Shown here: positions 47,075 through 59,110 of the stretch, in pieces
Layout: each line of letters starts with the position of its first letter
Numbering within the stretch: the stretch's first letter is position 1
Assembly (NCBI GenBank): GCA_030141605.1
Contig: JAQGDQ010000209.1
Coordinates: 241,501-305,500 of the forward strand
Direction: 5' to 3'
Length of the DNA: 64,000 nt
Origin: Tubiluchus corallicola
Taxonomy: Eukaryota; Priapulida; Priapulimorpha; Priapulimorphida; Tubiluchidae
Notes under the pieces: generated by a model
What the model was told of the DNA's origin: nothing
What the model saw: the letters and a program-made list of their open reading frames with translations, nothing else
The model's database searches: none
Translations under genes and position numbers: made by a program

Positions 47075-47100
47075 ATTTCATTGCGAATATGCATTGAAGC

Positions 47101-47106
47101 TTTATT
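47101..47106 (-). terminator. Poly(A) signal, candidate for VPS4-like gene
   Basis: AATAAA on the minus strand, 312 bases after the stop codon and about 27 bases from the proposed PIP5K signal on the other strand. Confidence 0.4.
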
Positions 47107-47139
47107 GCACTTACGCATATGGCTGATTGCTTGGTTCAA

Positions 47140-47225
47140 AATCAAAACATCTAGGATTTGAACTCAGAACTCGTGCTATCATGGCGCATGCTCTATCGCT
47201 TGAGGTACTGACTCAATGTGGCAAA
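47140..47225 (-). repeat. tRNA-derived SINE head
   Basis: The minus strand has TACCTCAAGCGATAGAGC (A-box) and GAGTTCAAATCCTAG (B-box) in tRNA-like spacing. It lies in the proposed 3' UTR of the VPS4-like gene, in the sense orientation of that gene. Confidence 0.6.
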
Positions 47226-47417
47226 GCTGGTCTGAGATCTCATCCTAGTAGGTGTTGTACACAATCAGTCGCAGCCACCTTTGGACTACCAGTGATATAT
47301 CACTACGTTTGAATGCACTCAACAGAGGGAGTTGATTTACGCACACACTCATCCTGACAAACAGACTGATTGCCTTACGTACTGCAAATGCACTTACGAG
47401 TGTAACGAGGGTTCCAC

Positions 47418-47546
47418 TTAAACTCCTTTTTGGCCATAACTCTTTGTGAATTCATGAAATTGGTGCAGATCTTCCTGCTTGACTGTCTTGTGGCAAATTT
47501 GCAATGACGTCAAAAAATCCTCAAGCTGCACTTCTCGGGCCGCCAC
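47418..47546 (-). CDS. VPS4-like: VPS4-like exon 10 and stop
   Basis: 129 bases, phase 0, stop TAA at 47418-47420. [20 protein letters not shown] and [13 protein letters not shown], matching the VPS4 C-terminal helix ending FGQEG. Confidence 0.93.
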   Translation of the reverse strand: MAAREVQLEDFLTSLQICHKTVKQEDLHQFHEFTKSYGQKGV

Positions 47547-50500
47547 CTAAACCAAAATTAATACATGTAGAATAGGTATTTTTAAGCTGAAAAAAACAAG
47601 CCAAACATGCTATGCATGAACACTGTATATATATATATAATGACAGTGTTCGTGATATGCATATATACATATATATGGGCGCATGCCAAGTGCTTCAACA
47701 CGTACAAAAACGTTCAGCATTCTAGCACATGCATCCTAATCTTAGTGATACTGAGATTCCAACGTTAATGAATAAATAAAGATTTATCACACTCGTTGAA
47801 AGTATTTGTAGACCGAGTCCTCAATCGAAAACCCTTTCCTTGTTTAGTGTAAACCACAAAATTTTTAATAAAAAATCTACAGTTACGAAAAAAGAAATAA
47901 TTTGCTTTTCGTTGATGTTTGTTGTTACCTTGTCCGCTGGAAAATCAGCTAGATTTCTTTCAAAGGCCTCAGGATGATCTGGTGAACATGGTACAACTTT
48001 ACCACCTGCGTATGAAAATATATGATTGATACGTGTTCAACTTTTATAATCGCTACTTTTTACAAAGGTCTACAGTAGAAAATTGACAAAAACTACTAAC
48101 CCTGTTAGTAAACTGTTACTTCAATATGTTTTATTCATAAAAGCATTTTGAAATTTTACAAACCCCTGCAAAGAAGAATGTACAGTAGACATCAAAAACA
48201 ATCTGCTCAGCTGGAAGCACAAAACTTATCAAAGATCTTTCATATCACATCAATTTGCAATAATACTAGCTGCTACGCTTTAAACACAATGTATCCAATT
48301 TCACTGACACATCTAAATATTATAAAATGATATCTATTAATAACTGATTCCTTAGTAGTTTAAATACTCATGCCGAAATTACCGCAAGCATATGTCCAGA
48401 ACTTTGCATCCTGGAGTTCCCTAACTGGCTGATATAATGCACATAAAGCTAAATTAGCCAAGTCGCTTCCCGAGTATCCTTCTGTCTTGCTAGCTAGCAC
48501 CTGCCAGTGACTTTCTGTAAAATGCACTTTGTCATCGCAGCAGTGCGTCTTCAATAGGTCAATTCTTGCCTTACTAAATAAACGAAAACGAAATCAAAAT
48601 CGTATGTTGCAGTTAATAAGTTTTTGTTTGATAAATGCATATTAAAAATGCTAATTTTATGTAAAACGAAATGTAATGCGCAGAGTAATTTATCGTAGTT
48701 GCAAGCTGCAGATGAATAAATATAATTATAGTAGATTAATTATATTAAATTTATTTGCTTCTTAATTAAACAGCAATTGTTTTACCTTAATTACCTGTTT
48801 TACTAACATCTTTATCTTTGTAAATTGTATATTTTTATACGAAATAAGCTCACATAATAATAATAATAATAATAATTGCCAAGCATTGTAGCTAGATAAA
48901 AGGGTATAACAAACAACACAGTAATGGCCAAAAACAAAGCAATTTTCAATAGCTTATTAGTCAAAAAGTAATGTAGTGTGAAATTATGTTAACCAAGTAT
49001 CTACAGTGTAGGAATCCAACGTTATTAAAAATGGTAATTTGTTATACGAAAGAAGTAATTAAGTACCGTCCTTAGGTCAATATAAAGTAGTAACATTAAC
49101 TGTATTTACTATTATCCTATGACTGTGATTTTTATAAACCAGTCATATGCGAATATATACTTCGATCCTACAGTTTGGTTTCGCAACACAAAGCCACCAG
49201 TCTTGCCTGTCCTCAATTTCACTGACCAAACAGGTATTTATTCACTTTCACCTGTCAATCTCTTTCACCACAAGCAATTAATAACCTATGGAAGAGGTTA
49301 AACGACTGGTATCTGTCAAATCGTATCCAGGTTTTAAACAAATGAGAAATCAAAACTACAGACAAAACAAGAAAATCAAACTAGAATTAACAGTGAAGAA
49401 CAGACGAACAAAACAGAGTCACTCTGCCAAGCAGTTGACACTGGAGGCTAAGATCAGTTTAACGATAAAATGTTTTATTGGCTTTTCAAAAAGAAAATTG
49501 TTAAGTCGGGCGAATTGACCCGCTGAGTGACTATGACACGCGTGCAACAATCATTACAATTGCAACCATGCTTAGCGGTAATTTTGAACAGAACTGACTC
49601 ACTGGTTTATACGCTGTGCAATTTAGTCAGTCAGAAAGATCATTTTATTTATTTACTATCTATTTTGTTATTTATTTATAACGAAGATCATTATAATTAT
49701 TACCCTTATATAGGAATTAAAATCATTTATAAAAATCCTTTAATACGTTTTCAAAAAAGAAGAAAAGACGAAAATTTAGCTTTAAATATTGGATCTGCTT
49801 ACGTATCAGGCAAAGGTATGTAGATTCTTTTCTGGAAACGCCTTAGAAACGCAGAATCCAATTCAAAAGGACAGTTAGTTGAACAAAGAAGAAACATTTC
49901 ATCTAGATTATCACATTCTCCTTCCATCTGAAAATCAAAGTAACAAGTAAGAAGAGATCCATTATATCGGGGGCGCAAAAAAAATTAGATCACAATAATA
50001 CCAGAAGCAAATGACGTAAAAAATTGAAATTTCACGTTGTAATTTCACAGTAAATTAACTTTTGACTGTTAAAGGTGCAACTTTATAGCTTTAGTGGTTT
50101 TTAAATTATAGCCGATTTATTTTTCATATCAGAAATTTAAACTGTCAGAGCCATGTCAACTAATCGACAATAATGAAAAACACTCACGGCTAACCTATAT
50201 AAAGTACTCATAGATGGCTGCAAAACAACAAAAAAATCCATCCGTTTTCACCATAATCTTCACCACAAGATAAAGCACTGATACATACTTGTTATCAAGA
50301 AAAATGAGATTACGGAATTTAGAATACCTTAAAGAGAAAGTGTACGTACGACGGCCGCACGGAGCTGTTTGACGCAGATGAACTAAAAGCAAAAATTTTT
50401 GTGTACAGAGACAAAGGAGAGAGAAAATGTATCAGCTGTTGGAAGAAACACCTTGTTTCATCGAAAATAATGCATACAGTCACGTACCTTTTTTCTCCCA

Positions 50501-53500
50501 GCATTTATTCTTTTGACTTGTTAGTTTAAAACTTGTCTATGGCTTTTGAAAACTCTAAGGGAATGATTAAAAGTTCTGAAGTTTATCGTGTGCATAATCG
50601 TATGCAACGTTAGTGTGGTGATTTCGTTTTTTCTTTTTATAATACAGTCAAAACTTCGGCACGCTTTCTGCGCCACTTGATATGTTGTTCATGCTAATAT
50701 GCCCTCTAACACATTTATTAAAACTTATCTTTAATTTAACATGGCTATCGAACTCGTATAAAAGCTAAATAAAAATCCCACAATTAAAAGCAAATAGAAA
50801 GAGGAGAGCTAAACAAAGAACAAAAACGTTTAAGCTACCACTGTACTTATTCTTCACGTGAACAAAGGAAAGGCAAAGAAAGAGAAAAAAACGCACAAAG
50901 AATTGGTAGAACTACTGAACAATTTTTGGAGGAGTATTTTTTTGGTTATATTATTAACACAAAAAATATATCATCGACACTAAAAAAGGATACGAGTAAA
51001 TAGAAAAACCACAGAAATACATCAGTTGACACAAGGGAGAAACAGAAGTATAAAAAATGAGTGGGACACAATGGAAACACAACGCATATGTAGTGCGTAT
51101 AATAGCTTAGCTCCCAAGTGTCAATCAGACTTAATGCATCTGTGTCAGATCTGATTGCATGTACAGTAACCATTCTACATTGTCAACTCCAAGTATTAAA
51201 GTCAAACTAAACCCTTATAATAATGCGTTAAAAAACTCGAATGTCTGTTCGGGTTGTACCGGTCTTAAATTAAAGATTGGGTATTAATATTTGATAGTTC
51301 ATAGATATGATCAGATTTCTACAAACAAGATGATCAACAAAGTGACGTGTCGTATCACAAACAGAATTTGCTAAAAATATTTCATGAAAATTAGATTTGC
51401 GCAATTATCTATTTAGCTATCTCTACATTGTGATCTTTACATTTACGATTTCTTTCGTTTAACATTTGTGTTAAAGCTAAAAGTATTTTGAGACTATTTT
51501 CAATTTACTCTCCTGATATTGTTGATTGACAGTGTCTGAGAATACTAACTTCAACGTGGAATGAGCACATTACAAAACTTAAAGAAAAGGCGCCTTCTAG
51601 CAATGTTTGAAGAATTTAGCAATAAAACTGTAATAAGAATCTCATGTAACTAGTCGTGATCACTTGATGCTTGGGCACTCCTATTTCCAATGCCCGTTCT
51701 TCTTCCAATGATGTCACTCATATTGAAGAAAAGTAGCGTACTGGCAATCTTCATCAAAGCTATAACAAGTTTTGACAAAAAAAAATAGATAGCTAATTTT
51801 GTAATATTTTTGTATGAACTGCAGAAGTTTGAATTAGTTCAAGCGGCATGCGCTTACGAAAAGCCACTGTGCCCATACGAAAAGTAACAATTCTTTGTTA
51901 TATTTTTAACTTTAAGTGATAGCAATAAAATAAACCCAACATACTGCATGACTTGTTCTTTCCTTTAACGAACTCGCTGCTTTACAGAAGAGTTAGTAGA
52001 ATCAACATAATGTAAATCTAAACCTGTTTCATTAACTCTGTTTTAATTCTTCTCGTGTTCTCTGCTTCCTGCGAGTTGCGTCTACGACAAATGCTATCAA
52101 TTTCATCAATGAATATTACCGATCTGCCACTACTTGTACGAGCGTGTCGGAACAGCTCTTTGATTAACCTATCGTCAAAAAAACATCAATATTATTGAAC
52201 TGTCGGTTGAAAGCAATTTTCGCGTAAGAATCCCACTGTGTCCCATTGGCAGTTTACAGTGCTTGCCCAGCTGCTCTTAAAAATTCCTTTCCCGTTATAC
52301 ATTTGTTCTCGACGCATATTACTAGCATGTCAAATCTAGCTGATTATATTTGGAGCTGGACATAATGTCTAAGTTCATTTAAAGCAAGACCGGACCCAAT
52401 CTTAAACTGTATGTTAAAACAATCTACTCCTGCTGTCACACGCATTTCGCCTTTTGCTAGTTAGCCGGGCATTAGAGCTGCATTTCGAAACGCGTTGCAT
52501 AAAAAACACGTGCTGTACCTCTCAGTTCAGATGTGTTAGTTTGTGGCGGACTACACACGTACGACAGCTCATGCGTGAGCACAGCGGTAAATTTGAAATT
52601 TGATTTTTTATTTTAAAACTTATCTAATTCTAGTACAACACGCTGAATATATTACAGTAGCACTGCACATCAATTTTCGCTTTCGCAAACACGTGCAACA
52701 CACTCATGGAATATTTCAGCTGTTGAAAATTATGTTAGTTTATGATCTTATCAATAGTTGGGCTCGCCCACCATTAATAAAGTTTTTAATCTATTATTTA
52801 ACTATTAAACATTTAGCAGTACTAATTGTGTTAAAATGCATATACTTTTTATTGGACTTGAAAATGGAGTAGTATATGAAAAATCATCCTCTCTTCCTTT
52901 AAAAGCTTAGTTTAACTGTGTACGTACAAATACAGCGCCGCAAGGGGTTAGTCAAAATTCAAAAAGCTTCTGATTAAAACTCTATCAAAAATTAAAACTA
53001 AAATTAAGGACACCATCGCAAACTGCTGTTTTATGGAAAATGGACTGACAGGTAATAAATTTACAGAGATAATCACTGTTTATTGACTAATTTTACCAGT
53101 CTGCAAAAACGAAAAACTATCTTGAAAATTTATTCGTCCTTCTTGAAAGATGCTAAAGATAAAATATATACAGATTCCAATGGCAATGAATTCCAAAGAG
53201 AAACAGTCCTGATAGAAAACCAATTTTGCTTAACAGTAAAGTTGTTACAGCGCATTAAAAACGGTTTGTACGGACAAGTTCTAGATCTACTAAAATTTCT
53301 GGTAAAATTCGTGCAAAATTTGGAACATTCAAACAAATCGAGATTAATATGTACAATCTTAGAAACCATACCAATACAAAGATTATACCTAAAGGGACTT
53401 CACATGCAGTTTATAATGTTTCACCTTACTTCTTTATAGATATCATAACGTCATGCATAACGTACTAGTGGTTGTATTAAGGTAGTACACACTGGTGGCA

Positions 53501-56170
53501 CCACCTAAAATGTGTATAAAACTTAGAAGCTCAGTAACTTTAATAAGACCACATTGTGACCAATTTTTGAACAAACAAAGAGGCACCAACAAAAACGTAC
53601 TTTTCACTTTCTCCGAACCAGCAAGACAGAAGATCAGCGCTAGACACAGAGTAAAAAGTTGAACTAATCTGTGAAGCCACGGCTTGTGCTAAACGTGATT
53701 TGCCAGTGCCGGGTGGTCCGTAAAGCAAGATTCTCTTCCACGGTTTCCTGCTGCCTGTCATCAACAAAATTATTTGTACACGGCACGTTGCAAAATTTTA
53801 TTTTGGATGTTTATTAGAATGAATGCTTTCTACCATTTCACACATGAGACCATTGGAATGTTCAAGAAAGATTCTGATCCAGTCAATCAAAGCACGAATT
53901 TTGATCAAAGCATAACCCTTAAATTTGCACCGTGAGATAATAAGAAGTGTGATACATCAGTGAAAAATACATGACCACCCTCGTTATGCCAAAATACAGG
54001 TTGGCAATTATAGTACTATCGTGCTATGCATTAAGCATTTCAACGAACGTTATCACATAAAAAAAAAGATTATATAAAATCTATACATAACTTTAATCGA
54101 AAAATATTTTCAACTTTTTTCCGTTTATCTTTTACCTATGAAGCAATGCAGGAAGAACACCCACAAAAAATTCTTTCAATGTCTTGATAAACCTGAAGGT
54201 TATAGTAACAATCACCCGTGAATAGATGTGGATATTCGACAGGCATGATAATGGCTTCTCGTAGTGTTTGCTTGGCTTCGTCTAATCCAGCAATGTCATC
54301 GAATGTCACCTGCACCTGACGGACAATTGTCTCCTCTATGGCATTCTGTCGTGAATGAGGATATAGTTCATTCTTAATAGACTGGGTGGCTTGTTCGTCA
54401 CACGATTGTACTGAACTGGCAACTTCTAAATATTAACACAAAAATGATGAAATCAGTATATCATTGACAAAGTTCTTGCTGGTCTGCAGTGAATACATTG
54501 GTCTCTGGTTTGCAGTACGAACAGAGAAATGCACATACTGAACATTCATATTTATAGTAAAGCCAGAACCTGGGCTATTAACATGTTCGTATGTATACAT
54601 CCTCCCCCTGTGAGGTAAATAGCCAGCATCAGCCTGGCGCTCTCACAGCGGGTACTGAATCCGAGCAAATAATAATTGTACTTTATAAAAGCATGCATGA
54701 GCAACACTGCAGACTATGAAAAATAAAAATTTTCTCTCACTCAACGTATCACTGATTACAGATTAAAAGTACCTCAAGATTTCATCAGTTCAGTAATAAT
54801 TTTAGCACATGGCAAGACAAGCTCTGTGAACACTGGTATAATTAGAGTGTGATCTGCATTCTTCAAAGGATATGACTCTGACCATTGACAGGAAGGTTGA
54901 AAAAAGGCTTTCCTAGAAATCGCATCAACTAGTACCGTCCCAAACATATTTGTTGGAATAAGTAGAGCAGGTCTTTGCTTAAGTGGATACTGGTATTTAT
55001 TATGCTCAGCATAGAAAGCACTTAGTACCTGCATCAGAATGCCTTTGACCGGAATCGCCAAGAGCTCCCAGTTCCACGTCGTTAGGGCTGCATTCGCTAA
55101 TAGAGGAAGGATCCTGTTCCCGGGTCTTTATAACCAAAGTCTGAATGTGCCATTTGATTAGCTGTAAAAGCTGCTCCAATCCTGCCTGAAATAAATGAAC
55201 AGTAATAAATTTGTAAAAGTAAGTTGTATGGGTAGCTGTGCATCACTACTACTGTCAACTGTCAATGAATTCGATGATCTTTTTGATGCTTCCCTCGTAA
55301 ATTATTTTTCTCGCACTGTGCCTGAGTTGTTTGCACATATGTAAAGTTTCTGAAGTTATACTATGTAAAAGGGTAACAAATACGACGTCTTGTTTTGCTC
55401 GTGTGCTACTTCTGTTTGGAGGCCCATGGCTCTAGTAGCATTTAGATAGGCCCTTGAACCATATTTCATGCATTCTGGCACAGTTTTCATGAGAAAAGAG
55501 TAACCTAGTTGTGAGTGTGGTGAAGAATACTTTGGAAGAATTACAATAGCACTTCTAAGCAGACATTGTTTAATATAAGCATGTTCAATGAGCAAGCAAT
55601 AATGTTGTAAACTAAATACTGTAACTCAATTTTAACTTTATGTTCCTTTTGTATATGGCACATCTAACAAATCAGAATAAATTTTGTGGCCCTGCAATTG
55701 TTCAGATAAGCTTAACTTTTTGTATGTCACCCAAAAGTAAACTAATTAATAATATAATGACTCATTACTTGAATTATGCCATCTTCCTCAGAGCAAAGCA
55801 AGAAGTGAAGTCTATCTTTGCACTGGTTGCACATGTCCAAGGCAGTCTGCAAATGCAGCTGCTGGTCCGAGGAGCCTAACGCCTCACCTTCAAGTTGATA
55901 CAGGGCAACTTGCAAACTAGATGCAAAGATAGTTTTAAGTTTCCTTCAAGCTCTGAATACGGCAATTCTCAGTTTCAGCAAGCAATATCTGAACTTTAAT
56001 AAAAGTAGGCTATGCTGGCATCTAAGAAACTCAATACATACATATGTACAGTAGAAAAATTCAACCAAATATCAAACAATGTACATTTAACTCAAGTAGA
56101 AACTGAGCAAAACCATTAAAATCAAGCAAGACTTACCAGTCAAGGATTTCTGTTGAGATGGATTTTCCAT
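47418..56170 (-). CDS. VPS4-like: VPS4-like AAA ATPase (complete, 10 exons)
   Basis: Minus-strand exons, 5' to 3': 56170-56137, 55908-55769, 55185-55029, 54425-54216, 53754-53601, 52168-52024, 49927-49803, 48573-48383, 48005-47929, 47546-47418. All phases close, giving 453 residues, close to the roughly 440 of VPS4. Domains: three predicted helices where VPS4 has its MIT domain (about residues 10-85), a linker, then the AAA module with [24 protein letters not shown], Walker A GPPGTGKS, pore loop CWFGESEK, Walker B VIFIDEID, sensor 1 CSTNCP, arginine fingers in FLRRFQKR, lid [12 protein letters not shown], a short beta-domain with PCSP, and C-terminal helix [12 protein letters not shown]4 disassembles ESCRT-III at membranes. 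LFTG, IYIPLP, PCSP and the Gly-Gln C-terminus favour VPS4 over katanin, spastin or fidgetin. Substitutions and the short beta-domain suggest a paralogue rather than canonical VPS4. Confidence 0.88.
47929..48005 (-). CDS. VPS4-like: VPS4-like exon 9
   Basis: 77 bases, phase 1 in and 0 out. [20 protein letters not shown] then PADK, matching the VPS4 segment TPCSPGDPGA..M.W.DVPSDK. Confidence 0.9.
48383..48573 (-). CDS. VPS4-like: VPS4-like exon 8 (lid)
   Basis: 191 bases, phase 2 in and 1 out. [18 protein letters not shown] and [12 protein letters not shown], matching the VPS4 lid helices. Confidence 0.92.
48855..48877. repeat. (AAT)n microsatellite
   Basis: About seven AAT units in a VPS4-like intron. 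Confidence 0.85.
49803..49927 (-). CDS. VPS4-like: VPS4-like exon 7 (sensor 1, arginine fingers)
   Basis: 125 bases, phase 0 in and 2 out, acceptor [30 protein letters not shown] then [11 protein letters not shown], matching VPS4 [22 protein letters not shown]. Confidence 0.92.
52024..52168 (-). CDS. VPS4-like: VPS4-like exon 6 (Walker B)
   Basis: 145 bases, phase 2 in and 0 out. [27 protein letters not shown] (Walker B), [13 protein letters not shown]. Confidence 0.93.
53085..53440 (-). pseudogene. CR1/Jockey-type LINE 3' fragment
   Basis: The minus strand encodes [20 protein letters not shown] followed within 20 residues by SLASFKKDE. This is the usual end of CR1/Jockey-clade reverse-transcriptase proteins (F..R.V..WNSLP..V..A.S...FK). 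A weak upstream match in another frame at about 53370-53440 shows frameshift decay. The fragment sits inside a VPS4-like intron, same strand as the gene. Confidence 0.7.
53601..53754 (-). CDS. VPS4-like: VPS4-like exon 5 (Walker A)
   Basis: 154 bases, phase 1 in and 2 out. [18 protein letters not shown] (Walker A), [19 protein letters not shown] (pore loop 1). Confidence 0.95.
54216..54425 (-). CDS. VPS4-like: VPS4-like exon 4
   Basis: 210 bases, phase 1/1. It encodes [19 protein letters not shown] and [11 protein letters not shown], the start of the AAA domain. Confidence 0.9.
55029..55185 (-). CDS. VPS4-like: VPS4-like exon 3
   Basis: 157 bases, phase 0 in and 1 out, acceptor TTATTTCAG. 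Helix [17 protein letters not shown], then a Ser/Asp/Gly-rich linker. Confidence 0.65.
55769..55908 (-). CDS. VPS4-like: VPS4-like exon 2
   Basis: 140 bases, phase 1 in and 0 out. It encodes helical [20 protein letters not shown], the counterpart of MIT helix 2. The phase-compatible acceptor is the weak TTTGCAAG; a nearby CTAG would break the frame. Confidence 0.6.
56137..56170 (-). CDS. VPS4-like: VPS4-like exon 1
   Basis: 34 bases from ATG ([11 protein letters not shown]), donor GTAAGT, phase 1 out. Chosen because it is the only nearby ATG with a strong donor whose phase fits the next exon. No homology at this level. Confidence 0.5.
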
Positions 56171-57180
56171 TTCCAAAAGTATAAGCCACCAAAAATAAAA
56201 GAAAACAAGATTTACAAAAACATTACAATTATCTGTATAACTACTAAATAACAATTTTTTTTTCTATTTCCAGAACGTAAAATTGTAAGTATTTTGCTTA
56301 ACTTTGTTTTAGCGTCTTTTTATGAACAAATGTTTTTTAACCTTAATATTATCAGAGGTGCATTGTGCACCATTGAAGAAAAAATTAGTTCGCTGTCACC
56401 TTAATTATTGGAAACTGTGATTAATTACTGATTATGCTTATAATCATTATAAATAATTAACATTAATATTATAAAATATAAAATAGTATATCATATAACA
56501 ATTGTAGATACAAATATATTACAAATCTTTCAATTTTGGCAAGAAAGGAAAAGTCCACCAAAGCTAAATGAAGCACTTATTGGCGACACAAACTATACCT
56601 GATTTTAATGATCTGCTTACAAAGACCTGTATAAGTAAATCATGTTATGAAAGCTGAGTAGTTTTGTACACATTACGGTGTATGCCGGTGAATCATTCCA
56701 TATTATATGTTCTAGTCTGTTGCAAAAACAAATCAAATTTATAAATATAGAGTGTAGTATACGGTCAATAAAGCTTATATTCATGACCCCTTAGTCCGAG
56801 TCTTGTGCCAAATTTGCAAATGAAGTCAACTGTAATCTATGACCAATTTTGTATGTCATTACTATTCGCCTTTTTCCAGTACGTAGTCCTAAGTACAATG
56901 CATGAAGGTGATTAGTATAATTAACACAATGTTATATCTGAAAAATAACCTGGTAAAGTAAGCATTTTCTGATATGTGTTCCAGACCGAAGTGATAATAT
57001 TCTACTAGGTGTCTAACATATGACTGTGATCCTGTCATTTTATTACATGTGCGAAAACGGAGAAATAGCATCTTAATTACTTTAAAAGCTTTAATAACCC
57101 GTTCTTTGCAAAAATCGTTAAATTTTAAGTCTGAATCATATAATATATTGTCTCTCTGGCCATTTTATTGCATTGTATCG
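56171..57180. other. Intergenic flank upstream of VPS4-like gene
   Basis: AT-rich sequence that should contain the promoter of the minus-strand VPS4-like gene. I see no clear TATA box, initiator or repeat in it. Confidence 0.4.
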
Positions 57181-57203
57181 TTTTATTATTGTATTAATTT
57201 GTT

Positions 57204-57853
57204 ATGGCAAAAATGCAAATAAACAATGCACAAGAATGGATGTGGTACAATGAAGTTGTTGAGGCCGCAAGAAAATATAATATAGATGCTACTAAAGAAA
57301 GGGTGAAGATCATGAAGAAGTCTGAATGGAAAAAAGAAATAGAGAGTAAGATTAATTGTTTCATAAAGAATGAATGTGCAGAAAAATGTAGGAATAGTAC
57401 TAAATTAAGATTTTCAAAACACGCTGCACCCCGTGAAAATGACAAAATTACATTGTCACATGTAAGCCATAAGAGGTTAAAGATATATTAAAAATAAGGC
57501 TGAGCATGATAAAAGTTAAAGGAAACTACAATAATAAGTTCAAGGATCAATTATTGTGCTCAGTGTGTAAGAAAGAATATGACACTACTGAATATTTGCT
57601 TAAATGCAGCGGATATGGAGAATGGAAGAAAAAGATGAATTCAGATCTAATACTCAACAGTGAAAAAGAAGAATTGTTACAGAAGTCAGAAATCGCATCA
57701 TTTCAAGCTCAAAAGAGCACAGCAAAAAAATTTTTTGTTCTCAACAAAATACAAAAGGTGCACAGCGAAAAACCAAAAGTACATTATGTATTTATGTTTC
57801 TGCGGGCTCTTCTCATGTTAACAGCACTACTGGAATCAGTGTGTGTAGCTTGA
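57204..57853 (+). pseudogene. LINE reverse-transcriptase 3' end, frameshifted
   Basis: Two plus-strand frames (57204-57491 and 57506-57853) together form the C-terminal end of a non-LTR retrotransposon protein. The first has ERVKIMKKSEWKKEIE and KCRNSTKLRF; the second has MIKVKGNYNNKF and a zinc-knuckle-like CSVCKKEYDTTEYLLKC. A frameshift near 57475 separates them. The element is 5' truncated. The 3' end includes QKVHSEKPKVHY, related to the array at 58954. Confidence 0.8.
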
Positions 57854-58205
57854 AGGAGGCGTAAATTGTGTCGGAGAGTAAGAAAATACCTAAAATTCTG
57901 CTTAATCGAAATTTTCATTACATAACTTTTGAACGTTCTGCTGAGTTTCTAATAATAAAAATAGTGCTAACGATGACAGCTGATTCATTTACTAATTGTC
58001 TTTCTAATCTAACAATAATGGGATAGGCATTGTTGATAAAACTGGTAGAAAAACCCCAGGAGTGAATCTAAGGAAATTTGGTCGTCATTCCCCATACTAT
58101 ACCCCTACCCCAGGTGTTTAGACTTTTGCATTTGCGAGTTAGCATAAGTTAAAAGTGGATGTAAGAAAATCAATGCCTAACAAAACAATAATGTGTCAAA
58201 AACAG

Positions 58206-58368
58206 CTTCGTTGACAGGAGAAGCTTTAAATGTCAGATTTTGTTTCTTATTAACGAATAAGATGGTTTTTTCAAAATAATTAACAATATGTACATAAGTA
58301 TTTTTGCGCATGACATCAATAGTTTCAATGAAATCGGAACTTGTCACTTTTTCACCTGTGTAGATCTC
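58206..58368 (+). repeat. Dispersed repeat, copy B
   Basis: Partner of 25658-25822 in the same orientation, starting near TTGACAGGAGAAGCTTTAAA and ending TTCACCTGTGTAG. Located 350 bases after the LINE fragment. Confidence 0.7.
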
Positions 58369-58953
58369 TATTGTATATATCCTTGTATAGTTAATTGTAT
58401 TTTAATTATTTATATTTATTTATTATTACAACACCAAAGAACAATACACTATAAAACATGATAATAGTCACACTACATAAAGTTTCATATTCATAGTAAT
58501 ATTAAAATGAAGCGAACATAACACGATATCTACAGCGACAGTAAAAAAAATAGAAACGTTAATGAAGAGTGCAGTCATATTTGTTTACCTAGGAGTTGCA
58601 TTTCGTTTCAGTGAAATCGGAGTTATATAACTTTTTGAGGCAGGGAATCAAGCAGTCTTTTTTATTTTTATATTTTAATCTTTCTTTTTTCTGTCTTTTC
58701 TGGTTATTGTATTTTTGCTAAACTACTATTTAGTCAGTCATCAGTTTGTCACTGAGTCAGAAATTCAGCTCAGAAAGACCATTAGCCAATATCACTGGCA
58801 CTATTTTTGGACCAATTTGCTCAGTCTCATACAAAAATTTACAAAAGTGTTTCTAACTAACATAACAGAACAATGAAAGTTCTGTATGATAGACTTCGGC
58901 TATATAAAAACATTAGAAGTACCGTGCAACTCTACATGAATAAGTTAACATAA

Positions 58954-59110
58954 TGCACTTTTGAGTTTTTGCTGTGCACTTTCAATTTTTCGATGTGCAT
59001 TTTTGATTATTTGCTATGCTCTTTTGATTTTTTACTGTGCTCTTTTTTTCTTTTGTAGTGCACTTTTAATTTTTTACTGAGAACGATGGATTTTTTGCTG
59101 TGCACTTCTG
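58954..59110. repeat. 21-bp tandem array, about 7.5 copies
   Basis: Seven consecutive units of exactly 21 bases plus a partial eighth. Typical units read TGCACTTTTGAGTTTTTGCT plus one base. The reverse complement of a unit matches 17 of 21 bases within 57757-57783 of the LINE 3' end. Confidence 0.9.

Noticed and set aside
50946..51173. 75-codon minus-strand Phe/Val/Leu-rich ORF as a membrane protein
   Set aside because: Hydrophobicity follows from A-rich purine sequence on the plus strand in a VPS4-like intron; no splice or start context.
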